NCBI RefSeq assembly: GCF_000816305.1
Contig: NZ_CP007773.1
Location: forward strand, 1,302,001-1,366,000
DNA: 64,000 bases
Direction: 5' to 3'
Origin: Campylobacter subantarcticus LMG 24377
Lineage (GTDB): Bacteria; Campylobacterota; Campylobacteria; Campylobacterales; Campylobacteraceae
Shown: piece by piece, positions 8,998 to 17,325 of the stretch
Layout: each line of letters starts with the position of its first letter
How positions within the stretch are numbered: the stretch's first letter is position 1
Position numbers and translations under genes: made by a program
Notes under the pieces: model-generated
The model's database searches: none
Seen by the model: only the letters and a program-made list of their open reading frames with translations
What the model was told of the DNA's origin: nothing

Positions 8998-9543
8998 TCA
9001 TTCTCCTTTTTCTCTATATTCGTATAAATGTGAATGAAAAATTTTATTTTTTATTAATTTAAAACCCATTTTTTCATAAAGTATTTTTGCATTGATATTT
9101 TCATCTTCAACAATCAATGAAAGTTTTTTACCATTTCTCAAAGCTTCATTAAAGGCATATTCAATCAATTTCTTAGCAATACCCTTTCCCCTAGCTTTCT
9201 CATCTACACAAATGCTATCTAAATAAAACTCATCTTCGCATTCTTTTAACACCTTTTCGTTAATGCCTAAATTTTTTAAATGTTCATTTAAAGGCATATC
9301 TAGTTCATCTGCCATAATTCCATCATAAAAACAAATCGCACCCAAAATTTCCCCATTTTCTTCATATACGCATACATTTTCATAACTTAAACGATTATTC
9401 TCTTGGACAAAAAAGCCCTCTAAAACTTCTATGGCTTTTTGATACTCATCATATCCACTAAGCTTATAAATAAAATGATCCATCGCCAAAGCAAGTAATT
9501 GAATGCATTTTTTCACATCAGTTTTTCTAGCTTTTCTTACCAC
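8998..9543 (-). CDS. GNAT family N-acetyltransferase
   Basis: A 181-residue protein with a typical GNAT core: the acetyl-CoA pyrophosphate loop VDEKARGKGIAKKLIEYA (about 116-133, pattern R-x-x-G-x-G/A) and a later ILYEKMGFK motif B. The start codon is GTG at 9543, preceded by AAGGAG at good distance. It is the first gene of the operon leading into copZ and copA, with no gap to copZ. The acceptor substrate is unknown, and the link with copper is positional only. Confidence 0.8.
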   Translation of the reverse strand: MVRKARKTDVKKCIQLLALAMDHFIYKLSGYDEYQKAIEVLEGFFVQENNRLSYENVCVYEENGEILGAICFYDGIMADELDMPLNEHLKNLGINEKVLKECEDEFYLDSICVDEKARGKGIAKKLIEYAFNEALRNGKKLSLIVEDENINAKILYEKMGFKLIKNKIFHSHLYEYREKGE

Positions 9544-9624
9544 TCTTTTACTCCTTTTAAAATCAAATTTAGAGTTCTTAGTTTATACTTTTAACTTTAA
9601 AACAATATAAGAAAGAGAGAATTT

Positions 9625-10332
9625 ATGGGAAGAGCGTTTGAATACCGCAGAGCCTCTAAAGAAGCAAGATGGGATAAAATGAGCAAACTTTTTCCAAAAC
9701 TTGCAAAAGCAATACAAGTAGCAGCAAAAGAAGGTGGAGCCGATCCTGACATGAATCCAAAGCTTCGTAGTGCTATTGCTACTGCAAAAGCCAATAATAT
9801 GCCAAAAGATAATATCGATGCGGCTATTAAAAGAGCTAGCGGTAAAGATAGTGCTGATATTAAAAATATCCACTACGAAGGAAAAGCTGCGCATGGTGCG
9901 TTGATCATTGTTGAATGTATGAGCGATAATCCTACTCGTACTGTAGCAAATGTAAAAGCAATTTTTAGTAAAAATGGCGGAGAAATTTTACAAAATGGCT
10001 CTTTGACTTTTATGTTTTCACATAAGGCTGTTTTTCATCTTGAAAAATACGATGGAGATCTTGAAGAACTCGAGCTTGAGCTAATCGATGCAGGACTTGA
10101 AGAGCTTGAGCAAAATGATGAAGAATTATTGGTTATTGGCGATTATACTGCTTTTGGTGAGCTTAGTAATGCCATAGAAAAAAAAGGATTGGTGCTTAAA
10201 AAAGCAGGACTTGAATACCTTGCTAACAATCCTGTAAGTTTCAACGAAGAACAACTTCTTGACATTGAAAAATTGCTTGATAAATTAGAAGATGATGATG
10301 ATGTACAAGCAGTTTACACTAACATAGAATAG
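9625..10332 (+). CDS. YebC/TACO1 family protein
   Basis: A 235-residue YebC family member with the typical N terminus [18 protein letters not shown], the conserved glycine-rich block [25 protein letters not shown], and a [21 protein letters not shown] region. Older annotations call these proteins transcriptional regulators; later work on YebC/TACO1 points to ribosome-associated help in translating difficult proline stretches. It is transcribed divergently from the copper operon and is followed 9 bp later by ppiB, so the two are likely co-transcribed. Confidence 0.9.
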   Translation: MGRAFEYRRASKEARWDKMSKLFPKLAKAIQVAAKEGGADPDMNPKLRSAIATAKANNMPKDNIDAAIKRASGKDSADIKNIHYEGKAAHGALIIVECMSDNPTRTVANVKAIFSKNGGEILQNGSLTFMFSHKAVFHLEKYDGDLEELELELIDAGLEELEQNDEELLVIGDYTAFGELSNAIEKKGLVLKKAGLEYLANNPVSFNEEQLLDIEKLLDKLEDDDDVQAVYTNIE

Positions 10333-10341
10333 GAATAAAAA

Positions 10342-10824
10342 ATGCTTAAAAAAATCGATACAAAAGATGCTAAAAAATACAACTTTGCCATCATTAGCAC
10401 TGAAAAAGGTGATATGAAATTAGAATTATTTCCTGATGAAGCACCACAAACAGTATGCAACTTCGCTAATTTAGCCAATGAAGGTTTTTATGATGAACTT
10501 GTTTTTCACCGTGTGATTCCAAATTTTGTTATCCAAGGTGGTTGTCCTTATGGTATAGGCTCAGGTGGTCCTGGCTATGAGATAGAGTGTGAGTGTGATG
10601 ATCAAAAACACCAACACTTAAGAGGTAGTTTGTCTATGGCTCACGCTGGTAGAGATACAGGCGGATCGCAATTTTTCATCTGCCACAGCCCACAACCTCA
10701 TTTAGATGGCGTACATACCATATTTGGACAAATCAACCCAGAAGATAAAGAAAGCCTAGAAGTTTTAGATAGCATTAGAGCTGGAGATAAAATCAAAACA
10801 ATCCAAATTCTAGAAAAATTTTAA
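10342..10824 (+). CDS. ppiB: Cyclophilin-type peptidyl-prolyl cis-trans isomerase
   Basis: A 160-residue cyclophilin. The catalytic block [13 protein letters not shown] (about residues 55-67, with the active Arg in FHR) and [17 protein letters not shown] (about 107-123) are intact. There is no signal peptide, so the protein is cytoplasmic. It speeds proline isomerisation during folding. It lies 9 bp after yebC with its own AGGA site. Confidence 0.9.
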   Translation: MLKKIDTKDAKKYNFAIISTEKGDMKLELFPDEAPQTVCNFANLANEGFYDELVFHRVIPNFVIQGGCPYGIGSGGPGYEIECECDDQKHQHLRGSLSMAHAGRDTGGSQFFICHSPQPHLDGVHTIFGQINPEDKESLEVLDSIRAGDKIKTIQILEKF

Positions 10825-10834
10825 ACTTTTTTCT

Positions 10835-10864
10835 CCTTAAAATGTGTTATGATACATTTTAAGG
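10835..10864 (+). promoter_or_regulatory. 11-bp perfect inverted repeat around a TATGAT box, before a 4-TM protein gene
   Basis: Arms CCTTAAAATGT (10835-10845) and ACATTTTAAGG (10854-10864) flank the 8-base spacer GTTATGAT. The spacer holds a TATGAT -10-like hexamer, and the right arm contains the AAGGA ribosome site of the gene at 10874. It could be a repressor operator, an RNA hairpin that hides the ribosome site, or the ppiB terminator. Which of these applies cannot be decided from sequence. Confidence 0.5.
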
Positions 10865-10873
10865 AAGTTAAAA

Positions 10874-11302
10874 ATGCATTTTATTTTTATTTGTATTCAT
10901 CTTATTTGTGCTATATGCTTTATCGCTTATGTGTTTTTTGATATATGTGTTTATCGTTTTGCCTATAACCATGAAAGCAAAGAAGATTGCGATAAAATCA
11001 AAAAAGCTTATACAAAATCAAGTGTTATTATCTTTGCTAGTATTTTTATCTTGCTTTTATTGAGTGGATTTTATCTTTTAAGTTTTTATGAATTAAATTC
11101 TTTTTGGGATTTTTTTCAAACCAATTTTGGTGTATTTTTATTGATTAAGCTTCTATTACTGGCTACAATGTTGATTTTAACATGTTATTCTTTATTTGTT
11201 ATCAAAATTTTAAAAAGAAAAGATCCTTTAAATTCACATCTAATTGCTTTAATTTTGTGTATTTTTATTGTTATTTGTGCAAAAGCAATGCTGTATTTTT
11301 AA
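10874..11302 (+). CDS. Hypothetical integral membrane protein with four helices
   Basis: A 142-residue, strongly hydrophobic protein with four predicted membrane helices and a short charged cytoplasmic loop (HESKEDCDKIKKAYTKS) between helices 1 and 2. I do not recognise a characterised family. The general shape (histidine in helix 1, paired helices) resembles small CopD or DUF2269-like membrane proteins, but no diagnostic motif is visible. It has its own leader with a perfect palindrome and lies between ppiB and a DedA gene. Confidence 0.7.
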   Translation: MHFIFICIHLICAICFIAYVFFDICVYRFAYNHESKEDCDKIKKAYTKSSVIIFASIFILLLLSGFYLLSFYELNSFWDFFQTNFGVFLLIKLLLLATMLILTCYSLFVIKILKRKDPLNSHLIALILCIFIVICAKAMLYF

Positions 11303-11351
11303 TGCATTAAAACTAAATTTATATCATTAGCTTAAAAAACAAAGGTTGTTT

Positions 11352-11957
11352 ATGCTTAGTGATATGATTAATTTTTTACTTACCCTTGCAAAGGATTGGG
11401 GTTATTGGGGGATCATCTTTCTTATGTTTGTCGAAAGCTCATTTTTTCCTTTCCCTAGTGAAGTAGTGATGATACCTGCTGGATATTTAGCTCATCAAAA
11501 TGAACTTAATTTTTGGCTATGCTTACTTTGTGGAACTTTTGGAGCACTTTTGGGAGCTTTGCTTAATTATTATTTATGTTATTTTTTAGGACGTAATTTT
11601 ACTTTAAAAATATGCAAATATTTTGGGGTTAATGAAGCAAAATTTGCACAATTTGAAGCATTTTTTAATAAGCACGGCGAGATATCAACCTTTAGTGGAA
11701 GATTAATCCCTGGTTTACGCCAATATATCTCTTTACCTGCAGGATTAGCAAGAATGAATTTGAAAAAATTTATATTTTACACTAGTTTAGGTGCAGGAAT
11801 TTGGTGTCTAATCTTGCTTATATTAGGCTATGTTTTAGGACAAAATGAAGATTTAATCAAAGAATATTTATATTTGGTTATTATCGCGTGTATTGTTTTT
11901 ATAGCAGTAATCATCGCTATTTACATCTACTTTCAAAAAAAGAAAAGCCATATTTAG
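11352..11957 (+). CDS. DedA family (SNARE-associated type) membrane protein
   Basis: A 201-residue DedA protein. The family blocks are clear: ESSFFPFPSEVVMIPAGYLA near residues 26-45 and FSGRLIPGLRQYISLPAGLARM near 115-136, with the conserved Arg in GRLIPG. DedA proteins are inner-membrane transporters implicated in recycling undecaprenyl-phosphate or phospholipids between leaflets. The ATG at 11352 sits 6 bp after AAAGG; an in-frame TTG at 11346 is less likely. From memory this matches Cj1168c. Confidence 0.85.
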   Translation: MLSDMINFLLTLAKDWGYWGIIFLMFVESSFFPFPSEVVMIPAGYLAHQNELNFWLCLLCGTFGALLGALLNYYLCYFLGRNFTLKICKYFGVNEAKFAQFEAFFNKHGEISTFSGRLIPGLRQYISLPAGLARMNLKKFIFYTSLGAGIWCLILLILGYVLGQNEDLIKEYLYLVIIACIVFIAVIIAIYIYFQKKKSHI

Positions 11958-11963
11958 CTAGGT

Positions 11964-11989
11964 ACATCTTAAGTGATAGCTTAAGATGT
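11964..11989 (+). terminator. Hairpin after the DedA gene
   Basis: A 10-bp perfect inverted repeat (ACATCTTAAG / CTTAAGATGT) with a TGATAG loop starts 6 bp after the DedA stop and is followed by a short T-rich stretch. It is a probable intrinsic terminator. Confidence 0.65.
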
Positions 11990-12119
11990 TTATTAATCTT
12001 AAAAAATAATATCAAGTGGATCAACTTATAAAAATTGAGTTTAAAATATTTTAGAATTTATTAAATTTTATGGCTTAATTTTGATAAAATCTTTAAAAAT
12101 TATTTTATAAAGATTATTT

Positions 12120-12896
12120 ATGGAAAAACCATCAATTCAAAATCTAACCAATTTTTTGATTGAATATATCAGTATATTTTTAAGTGCGGGAACTTATACT
12201 GCTAGAGTTTCAAAATGTGTTAGCAGGATAGCTAATGCCTATGGTTATGAAATTAACATGAATTTTTTCTTTCACCACACCACACTTAATATTTTCGATA
12301 AGGATGATAACTCCATACAAAGAACCTATATCATACCTAATAAATACAGTCATATTAATTTCAAACTAATTTTAGAACTTAGCGCATTAAGCTGGCAAAT
12401 TCACGATCATCAATACAATCTAGAAGAAGCTAAACTTTCTTTGTTAAAATTAAATCAACACCAAAACACTTCTTTTTTAGCCAACTTGTTTTTTGTTTCC
12501 ATAGCTAATGCTGCATTTTGTAAACTTTTTGGTGGTGATTTATATGGGTGTTTGTTTGTATTTTTAGCCACCATAGTCGGTTTTAGCCTGAGAATTTCAC
12601 TCACAAAAATCAAAATAGATTTAAGAATTCAATACATTCTTTGTTCGTTTTTGTCCTCTTCTATTGTCTTTTTAGGAGTTGACTTAAAGCTCATACAAGA
12701 AGCTAATGTTGCCTTGGGTTCTAGTATTTTATATTTAATTCCTGGGGTTTATTTTATAAACTCCATTATTGATATTTTAAAAGACCACATACTCATGGGC
12801 TTTAGTCGCATTATTAGCGTGGCTATACTTGTTTGCTGTATAGCGATTGGAATTTATACTACTTTGAGTATTAATGATTTTGGGATTTTAAGATGA
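12120..12896 (+). CDS. ThrE-type threonine/serine exporter, N-terminal half (DUF1212)
   Basis: A 258-residue protein with a soluble N-terminal part followed by about five membrane helices. The pattern LSAGTYTARVSKCVSRIANAYG and the helix block containing IPGVYFINSIIDI are typical of the DUF1212 half of split ThrE-like exporters, which move threonine or serine out of the cell. It overlaps the next gene by 4 bp (ATGA), and that gene is the matching second half. From memory these correspond to Cj1166c/Cj1165c. Confidence 0.8.
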   Translation: MEKPSIQNLTNFLIEYISIFLSAGTYTARVSKCVSRIANAYGYEINMNFFFHHTTLNIFDKDDNSIQRTYIIPNKYSHINFKLILELSALSWQIHDHQYNLEEAKLSLLKLNQHQNTSFLANLFFVSIANAAFCKLFGGDLYGCLFVFLATIVGFSLRISLTKIKIDLRIQYILCSFLSSSIVFLGVDLKLIQEANVALGSSILYLIPGVYFINSIIDILKDHILMGFSRIISVAILVCCIAIGIYTTLSINDFGILR

Positions 12897-13405
12897 TTGA
12901 TTATGGTTCTATTTTTTGGGATATGTTTTTTGCAGCTTTGACAGGATTTGGTTTTGCTTTTGTATGCAACCCTCCTTTTAAAACTCTCATACTTTCAGCT
13001 TTTTTAGCTGCTATTGCACATGGGCTACGCTTTACTCTGATGGCTTATTTTGGTTTTCAAACTTTAGCTATTGCTACTTTTATAGCTTCATTTAGTATTG
13101 GATGTCTTGGCTTATTTTTAGCAAAAATTTTCAAAACACCCGCTGAAATCATAGCTTTTCCTGCACTTATACCCATGATACCTGGAATTTATGCTTATAA
13201 AGCAATTTTATATCTTATTTCATTTATACGTTCAGAAAATATCAACGAAAAAACTAATTTCTTAATCCAATTTTTTGATTATTTCTTAACAACTCTTTCA
13301 GTAACACTAGCACTAGCAGTAGGTGTAAGCGTGACTTTATTATTATTTTTTGAGCAAAGCTTTATGATGACAAGAAATGCAAAAAAAGGTAAAAATCACG
13401 ACTAA
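12893..13405 (+). CDS. ThrE-type threonine/serine exporter, C-terminal half (DUF3815)
   Basis: A 170-residue membrane protein of about five helices with the signature FPALIPMIPGIYAYKAILYL, which matches the DUF3815 half of split ThrE exporters. The start overlaps the DUF1212 partner (ATGA), so the two polypeptides are made together and probably form one transporter. Its last codons and stop lie in a palindromic terminator that also ends argS on the other strand. Confidence 0.8.
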   Translation: MIDYGSIFWDMFFAALTGFGFAFVCNPPFKTLILSAFLAAIAHGLRFTLMAYFGFQTLAIATFIASFSIGCLGLFLAKIFKTPAEIIAFPALIPMIPGIYAYKAILYLISFIRSENINEKTNFLIQFFDYFLTTLSVTLALAVGVSVTLLLFFEQSFMMTRNAKKGKNHD

Positions 13406-13419
13406 AATCAGTCGTGATT
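13394..13419. terminator. Bidirectional terminator shared by the ThrE half and argS, overlapping both gene ends
   Basis: A 10-bp perfect inverted repeat (AATCACGACT / AGTCGTGATT) with a 6-base loop lies across the stop codons of both convergent genes. Because it is symmetrical and coding on both strands, both proteins end in the same residues, NHD. Confidence 0.8.
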
Positions 13420-15003
13420 CATTTTATTCTTTGCTTCTATACCCATAAGTGCAAAAGCTGTTTTTATGCTTAAAGCACACACAGCAAAAAGTTTCAAAAG
13501 CTCATCTTCGTTGCTTGATCCCACAACTTTATTTTCATTGTAAAATTTATGAAATAAAGCAGCTAAGTTTTTTAAATAATCAGGAATTTTTTGCAACGCT
13601 CTTGACTCAAATGCATCATTAAACACTGCTTTTAAATTTAAACTTTCAAACAAAAGATTCATACCATCTTCGTTAAGATTTTCAAATTTAGCATGTATTA
13701 CATCATCAACACTTTTACCAGCCTTTGCAAATACTTGATGAATTCTTGCATGAGCATAATTAATATAATACACAGGGTTGGAACTGTCTTCTTTTTTAAA
13801 CTCATCAACATCAAATTCTAGATGCGTATCGCATTTTTTACTAATAAAAATATACCTTAATACATCACTTCCTAGCTCTTCTAAAACATCACCCATTAAG
13901 ATGAAATTTCCCGCTCTTTTACTCATCTTATAAGGCTCGCCATTTTTCAACAATGAAACCATTTGCGCCAAAATAATCTCAAGTTTTTGACTATCATGTC
14001 CTAAAAACTCCATAGCAGCTTTCATTCTAGCTATATAGCCATGATGATCAGCTCCCCAGATATTGATACATTTATCATAAGAACGACTCATTTTATCTTT
14101 ATGATAAACTATATCAGCTGCCAAATAAGTTCCCTTTCCATCATCTTTAATAATCACACGATCTTTTTCGTCACCTTTAGCACTCGAAGCAAGCCAAATT
14201 TTGCCATCTTGCTCATAGGTGCCACCGTGTTCTTTTAAAGCTTTTAAGGTGTTTTCTAACTCACTATAATAACTTGTCTCACTCACATAAGTATCGATTG
14301 TTATTTTCGCATCTGCTAAATTTTGCTTAATGATTTTTAGCATTTTATCTTTAGCCCAAAGAGCTAGTGGTGCGATATTGTCTTCAGTGAAAAAATCTTT
14401 TTCAAATTCAACAAAAGCTTCTTTTGCGGTATCTATGATATATTCACCTTTGTAATATTCTTCTGGGTATATCACCTGCTCATTTAAACAATGCTCTTTC
14501 ACCGCAAGCAATATAGAAAGCCCTAAAAGATAAATTTGATTTCCCGCATCATTAACATAATACTCTGTATCAAATTTATATCCTAAATGTCTAGCAACTC
14601 TAGTTAAGGTATCACCAAAAATAGCACCTCTAGCATGCCCTATGTGCAAAGGTCCTGTTGGATTAGCGCTAACATACTCTAGTAGAAAACTTTCGTTTTT
14701 TGCCTCATCTTTGGCAAAATTTTCTCCATCGCTCAAAGCTTGTGTTGCTAAAGAATTTAAAAAAGACTTAGAAAGTTTAAAATTAACATAACCATTTAAA
14801 GCTTCTACACTTTCAAAACACTCACAGTCTTTTAGTTTAGCAACAATATCATTAGCAATCATCATAGGATTTTGCTTCAACTCTTTAGCCAAAGAAAAAG
14901 CCAAAGGTGTTGCAAAATGGGCTAAATTTTTATTTTTAGGATTCTCTAGGATAAAATCTCTTCCTAGTTTTTCTTTGATTTCCTTATAAACTAAAGTTTT
15001 CAA
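13408..15003 (-). CDS. argS: Arginyl-tRNA synthetase
   Basis: A 531-residue class I synthetase. The N-terminal tRNA-binding Add-1 domain is followed by the HIGH motif in GPLHIGHARGA near residue 122 and the KMSKR block near 362, then the helical anticodon-binding domain. It charges tRNA-Arg. It is the last gene of a long minus-strand run and is preceded by tatA with a 9-bp gap. Its 3' end is embedded in a bidirectional terminator. Confidence 0.95.
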   Translation of the reverse strand: MKTLVYKEIKEKLGRDFILENPKNKNLAHFATPLAFSLAKELKQNPMMIANDIVAKLKDCECFESVEALNGYVNFKLSKSFLNSLATQALSDGENFAKDEAKNESFLLEYVSANPTGPLHIGHARGAIFGDTLTRVARHLGYKFDTEYYVNDAGNQIYLLGLSILLAVKEHCLNEQVIYPEEYYKGEYIIDTAKEAFVEFEKDFFTEDNIAPLALWAKDKMLKIIKQNLADAKITIDTYVSETSYYSELENTLKALKEHGGTYEQDGKIWLASSAKGDEKDRVIIKDDGKGTYLAADIVYHKDKMSRSYDKCINIWGADHHGYIARMKAAMEFLGHDSQKLEIILAQMVSLLKNGEPYKMSKRAGNFILMGDVLEELGSDVLRYIFISKKCDTHLEFDVDEFKKEDSSNPVYYINYAHARIHQVFAKAGKSVDDVIHAKFENLNEDGMNLLFESLNLKAVFNDAFESRALQKIPDYLKNLAALFHKFYNENKVVGSSNEDELLKLFAVCALSIKTAFALMGIEAKNKMNHD

Positions 15004-15012
15004 TTTTATACC

Positions 15013-15252
15013 TTAAGCTTTTTTTACTTCTTCATTGTTTTCTTTTACAAACACATCTTTTTCGTTGATTTTTTCAATTTTATGCGCATTATCTTGAACG
15101 ATTTTTTTATCATCATCGGTATTCATCTCATCTTTAAAGGTTTTAATACCCTTTCCCAAACCCTTAGCAAGTTCTGGAATTTTTTTAGCACCAAAAAGCA
15201 ACACTACTATCAGTAAGATAATCAACCATTGGGTTCCACTTGGCATATGCAT
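15013..15252 (-). CDS. tatA: Sec-independent translocase pore protein TatA
   Basis: A 79-residue protein with the TatA plan: a short N terminus, one membrane helix (about 8-23), the hinge [23 protein letters not shown] and a charged tail. TatA forms the variable pore for folded proteins with an RR signal. Likely clients encoded in this window are MsrP, the Rieske subunit and the SpdH-like flavoprotein. It lies one base after gmk. tatB and tatC are not present here. Confidence 0.93.
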   Translation of the reverse strand: MHMPSGTQWLIILLIVVLLFGAKKIPELAKGLGKGIKTFKDEMNTDDDKKIVQDNAHKIEKINEKDVFVKENNEEVKKA

Positions 15253-15253
15253 T

Positions 15254-15868
15254 TTATTCTCCTTTATTCCATTGAATTTGAATTTGTTTTAAATCATGTT
15301 TTTTACTTTTTAACTTTGAAGCTTCAAAAATTGCTTCTAGTTGCTTATAGCTTTTTTCAAGATCATCGTTAATAATTAAAAAATCATACTGATCTAAATA
15401 AGCCATTTCATCACTAGCATTTTCCAATCTTTTGCTAATATCTTCTATTTTATCAGTATTTCGCTTAAGCAATCTTTTTTCAAGCTCTTTTTTATTTTTT
15501 GTGGTAATAAATACTGAAGTGATGTAATCTGCCATTTTTTTTCTAGCAATGCAATACCCTTGCACATCGATATCAAAAACAACGCTTTTGCCTTCTTTTA
15601 AAGCCTGTTTTACAGGTATCAATGAGGTGCCATAGTAGTTTTTATGCACCAAAGCCCACTCTAAAAACTCGCCTTTTTCAATACCCTGTTTAAATTCTTC
15701 TTGGGTGATAAAATAATAATCCACTCCATGTTTTTCGTTTTCTCTAGGAGCTCTTGTTGTACTTGAAATAGAAAAATAAATATTATCTTTTTCTTTAAAA
15801 AGCCTTTGAAGCAAGGTGCTTTTACCCGCTCCACTTGGCCCTGAAATGATCAAAATCTGCCCGCTCAA
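15254..15868 (-). CDS. gmk: Guanylate kinase
   Basis: A 204-residue kinase with the P-loop [10 protein letters not shown] at about residues 9-18, the GMP-binding block [18 protein letters not shown], and the conserved VFDIDVQG. It phosphorylates GMP to GDP. The start overlaps the end of the acidic protein gene by 4 bp (ATGA), so they are translationally coupled. Confidence 0.95.
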   Translation of the reverse strand: MSGQILIISGPSGAGKSTLLQRLFKEKDNIYFSISSTTRAPRENEKHGVDYYFITQEEFKQGIEKGEFLEWALVHKNYYGTSLIPVKQALKEGKSVVFDIDVQGYCIARKKMADYITSVFITTKNKKELEKRLLKRNTDKIEDISKRLENASDEMAYLDQYDFLIINDDLEKSYKQLEAIFEASKLKSKKHDLKQIQIQWNKGE

Positions 15869-17268
15869 TGTTTATCCTCATCAAAGCTTATATTGATATT
15901 TATATTCATCTTCATACCTTTTAAAGCTGCTTTTAAGGTATCATCAGTGATACTTGAAGTGATAGTTTGTGCTATGCTTTTGCTTAACTCATTCACCATT
16001 TCATCATCTTGTGGCTCTTGCGATTTTTCTATATTGCTTGTCTTTTCTTCTTTAGCGGCTAAGCTAGCTACAGCTAACTCTTCGCCCAAAGCAAGCATAA
16101 TATCACTTTCGCTTAAATTTGCAAATTCATCTTGCTCATCTAAAATTTCGCCCATATTTTCCTCTATATTTTCCTCTACAATGCCACCTAACTGCTCATC
16201 ATCATTATCACCAGGCTCTTGGTTATCAAAATCTTGCATTAATTCCTCATCAAGACCATTAAGCTCCTCATCAAGCTCATCAATGGCTGCAAGTTCTTCT
16301 TTAATTTTATCTTGAGTACTTAACTCCTCTTCAGGCTCAAAATCCATAGCTTCATCTTCTAAAAGCTCTTCTACTAAAGGCTCTTTTTCATCAACTAAAA
16401 TTTCTTCATCTTTTTCCTCTCCGATAAATTGAGCATCACCTGGTAAGTCATCAAAATTCATTTCTTTTTCAACCACTTCTTCGACTACAGGTAAGTCTTC
16501 TAAAGAATCAAAAGACGCCGGGGTTTCTTCTATATTTTCTTCTATATTTTCTTCTATATTTTCTTCTATATTTTCTTCTATATTTTCTTCTATATTTTCT
16601 TCTATATTTTCTTCTATATTTTCTTCTATATTTTCTTCTATATTTTCTTCTATATTTTCTTCTATATTTTCTTCTATATTTTCTTCTTGGAAATCAGCTA
16701 AAAGCAAATCATCTTCTAGCTGCTTATCTTCCAATCCACTTGCAGCTAAAGAACCATCCTCTGATTTTAATTCACTGTCTAAACTATCTTCAAAAAACTC
16801 TTCTTGCAAGCTTAAATCTTCTTCGCTTAAATTCTCTTCATGCTCAGACAAATCAATACCTTCAAGCAATTCATTACCATCTAAAGGTGTATCTTTATCT
16901 ATTAACACATCATCTCCATCATCAAAACTTAACTCATCTTCACTCAAATCTTCTTTTTTATCATCAACTACCAAAGCACTATCCTCACCTAAAAGTTCAA
17001 TAAAGTCAGTAGGTAAAAATGGTTTATACAAGCATTCAACGCCATCTATTTTTTCCTGATTTCTAGGTAATAAATATATCAATCTAGTACATTTATCTTT
17101 TAACTCATCTAAATTAGCTTCTATATCATGATCTAATATAATTACATCATAAAATTCCTCGAGTTCATCAGTTGTTAAAACTTCTTCAAAATCATAGCCT
17201 AGCTTTTGAACTCCTAAACTAACTAGCTTTGAAACAGCTGTATTAGAATTTATGAGTAAAACCTTCAT
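15865..17268 (-). CDS. Highly acidic protein with receiver-like N terminus and EENI repeat
   Basis: A 467-residue protein from ATG 17268 (GGGAG lies 7 bp upstream; an ATG at 17274 directly abuts that site). Residues 1 to about 95 look like a degenerate response-regulator receiver: VLLINSN at strand 1, a YDVIILDHD segment where the phosphoacceptor Asp would lie, and YKPF near the receiver lysine. The rest is mostly Glu, Asp and Leu, with 13 perfect EENI repeats in the middle and a different C terminus, KGMKMNININISFDEDK. It has no signal peptide or membrane helix. From memory it corresponds to the highly acidic protein Cj1178c between gmk and fliR. Role unknown; a scaffold near the flagellar export apparatus is only a guess. 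Confidence 0.75.
   Translation of the reverse strand: MKVLLINSNTAVSKLVSLGVQKLGYDFEEVLTTDELEEFYDVIILDHDIEANLDELKDKCTRLIYLLPRNQEKIDGVECLYKPFLPTDFIELLGEDSALVVDDKKEDLSEDELSFDDGDDVLIDKDTPLDGNELLEGIDLSEHEENLSEEDLSLQEEFFEDSLDSELKSEDGSLAASGLEDKQLEDDLLLADFQEENIEENIEENIEENIEENIEENIEENIEENIEENIEENIEENIEENIEENIEETPASFDSLEDLPVVEEVVEKEMNFDDLPGDAQFIGEEKDEEILVDEKEPLVEELLEDEAMDFEPEEELSTQDKIKEELAAIDELDEELNGLDEELMQDFDNQEPGDNDDEQLGGIVEENIEENMGEILDEQDEFANLSESDIMLALGEELAVASLAAKEEKTSNIEKSQEPQDDEMVNELSKSIAQTITSSITDDTLKAALKGMKMNININISFDEDKH
16525..16680 (-). repeat. Coding minisatellite: 13 identical 12-bp units
   Basis: Thirteen perfect copies of TTCTTCTATATT (plus strand) follow each other without a mismatch, followed by a half unit. 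On the coding strand each unit gives EENI. As 12 is a multiple of 3, copy-number change would lengthen or shorten the protein without a frameshift. A single decayed copy of the motif lies near 16153-16180. Confidence 0.97.
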
Positions 17269-17325
17269 TATCATCTCCCGTATAAAGAAATATCTTATTT
17301 TAAAACATTTTTAATTATTTATTGC

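Noticed and set aside
9583..9894. A 103-residue minus-strand frame opposite the start of yebC
   Set aside because: It overlaps the conserved N terminus of yebC and would also cover its promoter; composition looks random.
16740..17003. An 87-residue plus-strand frame opposite the acidic protein
   Set aside because: It lies wholly opposite a well-supported gene, has no ribosome site, and its biased composition mirrors the acidic codons of the other strand.
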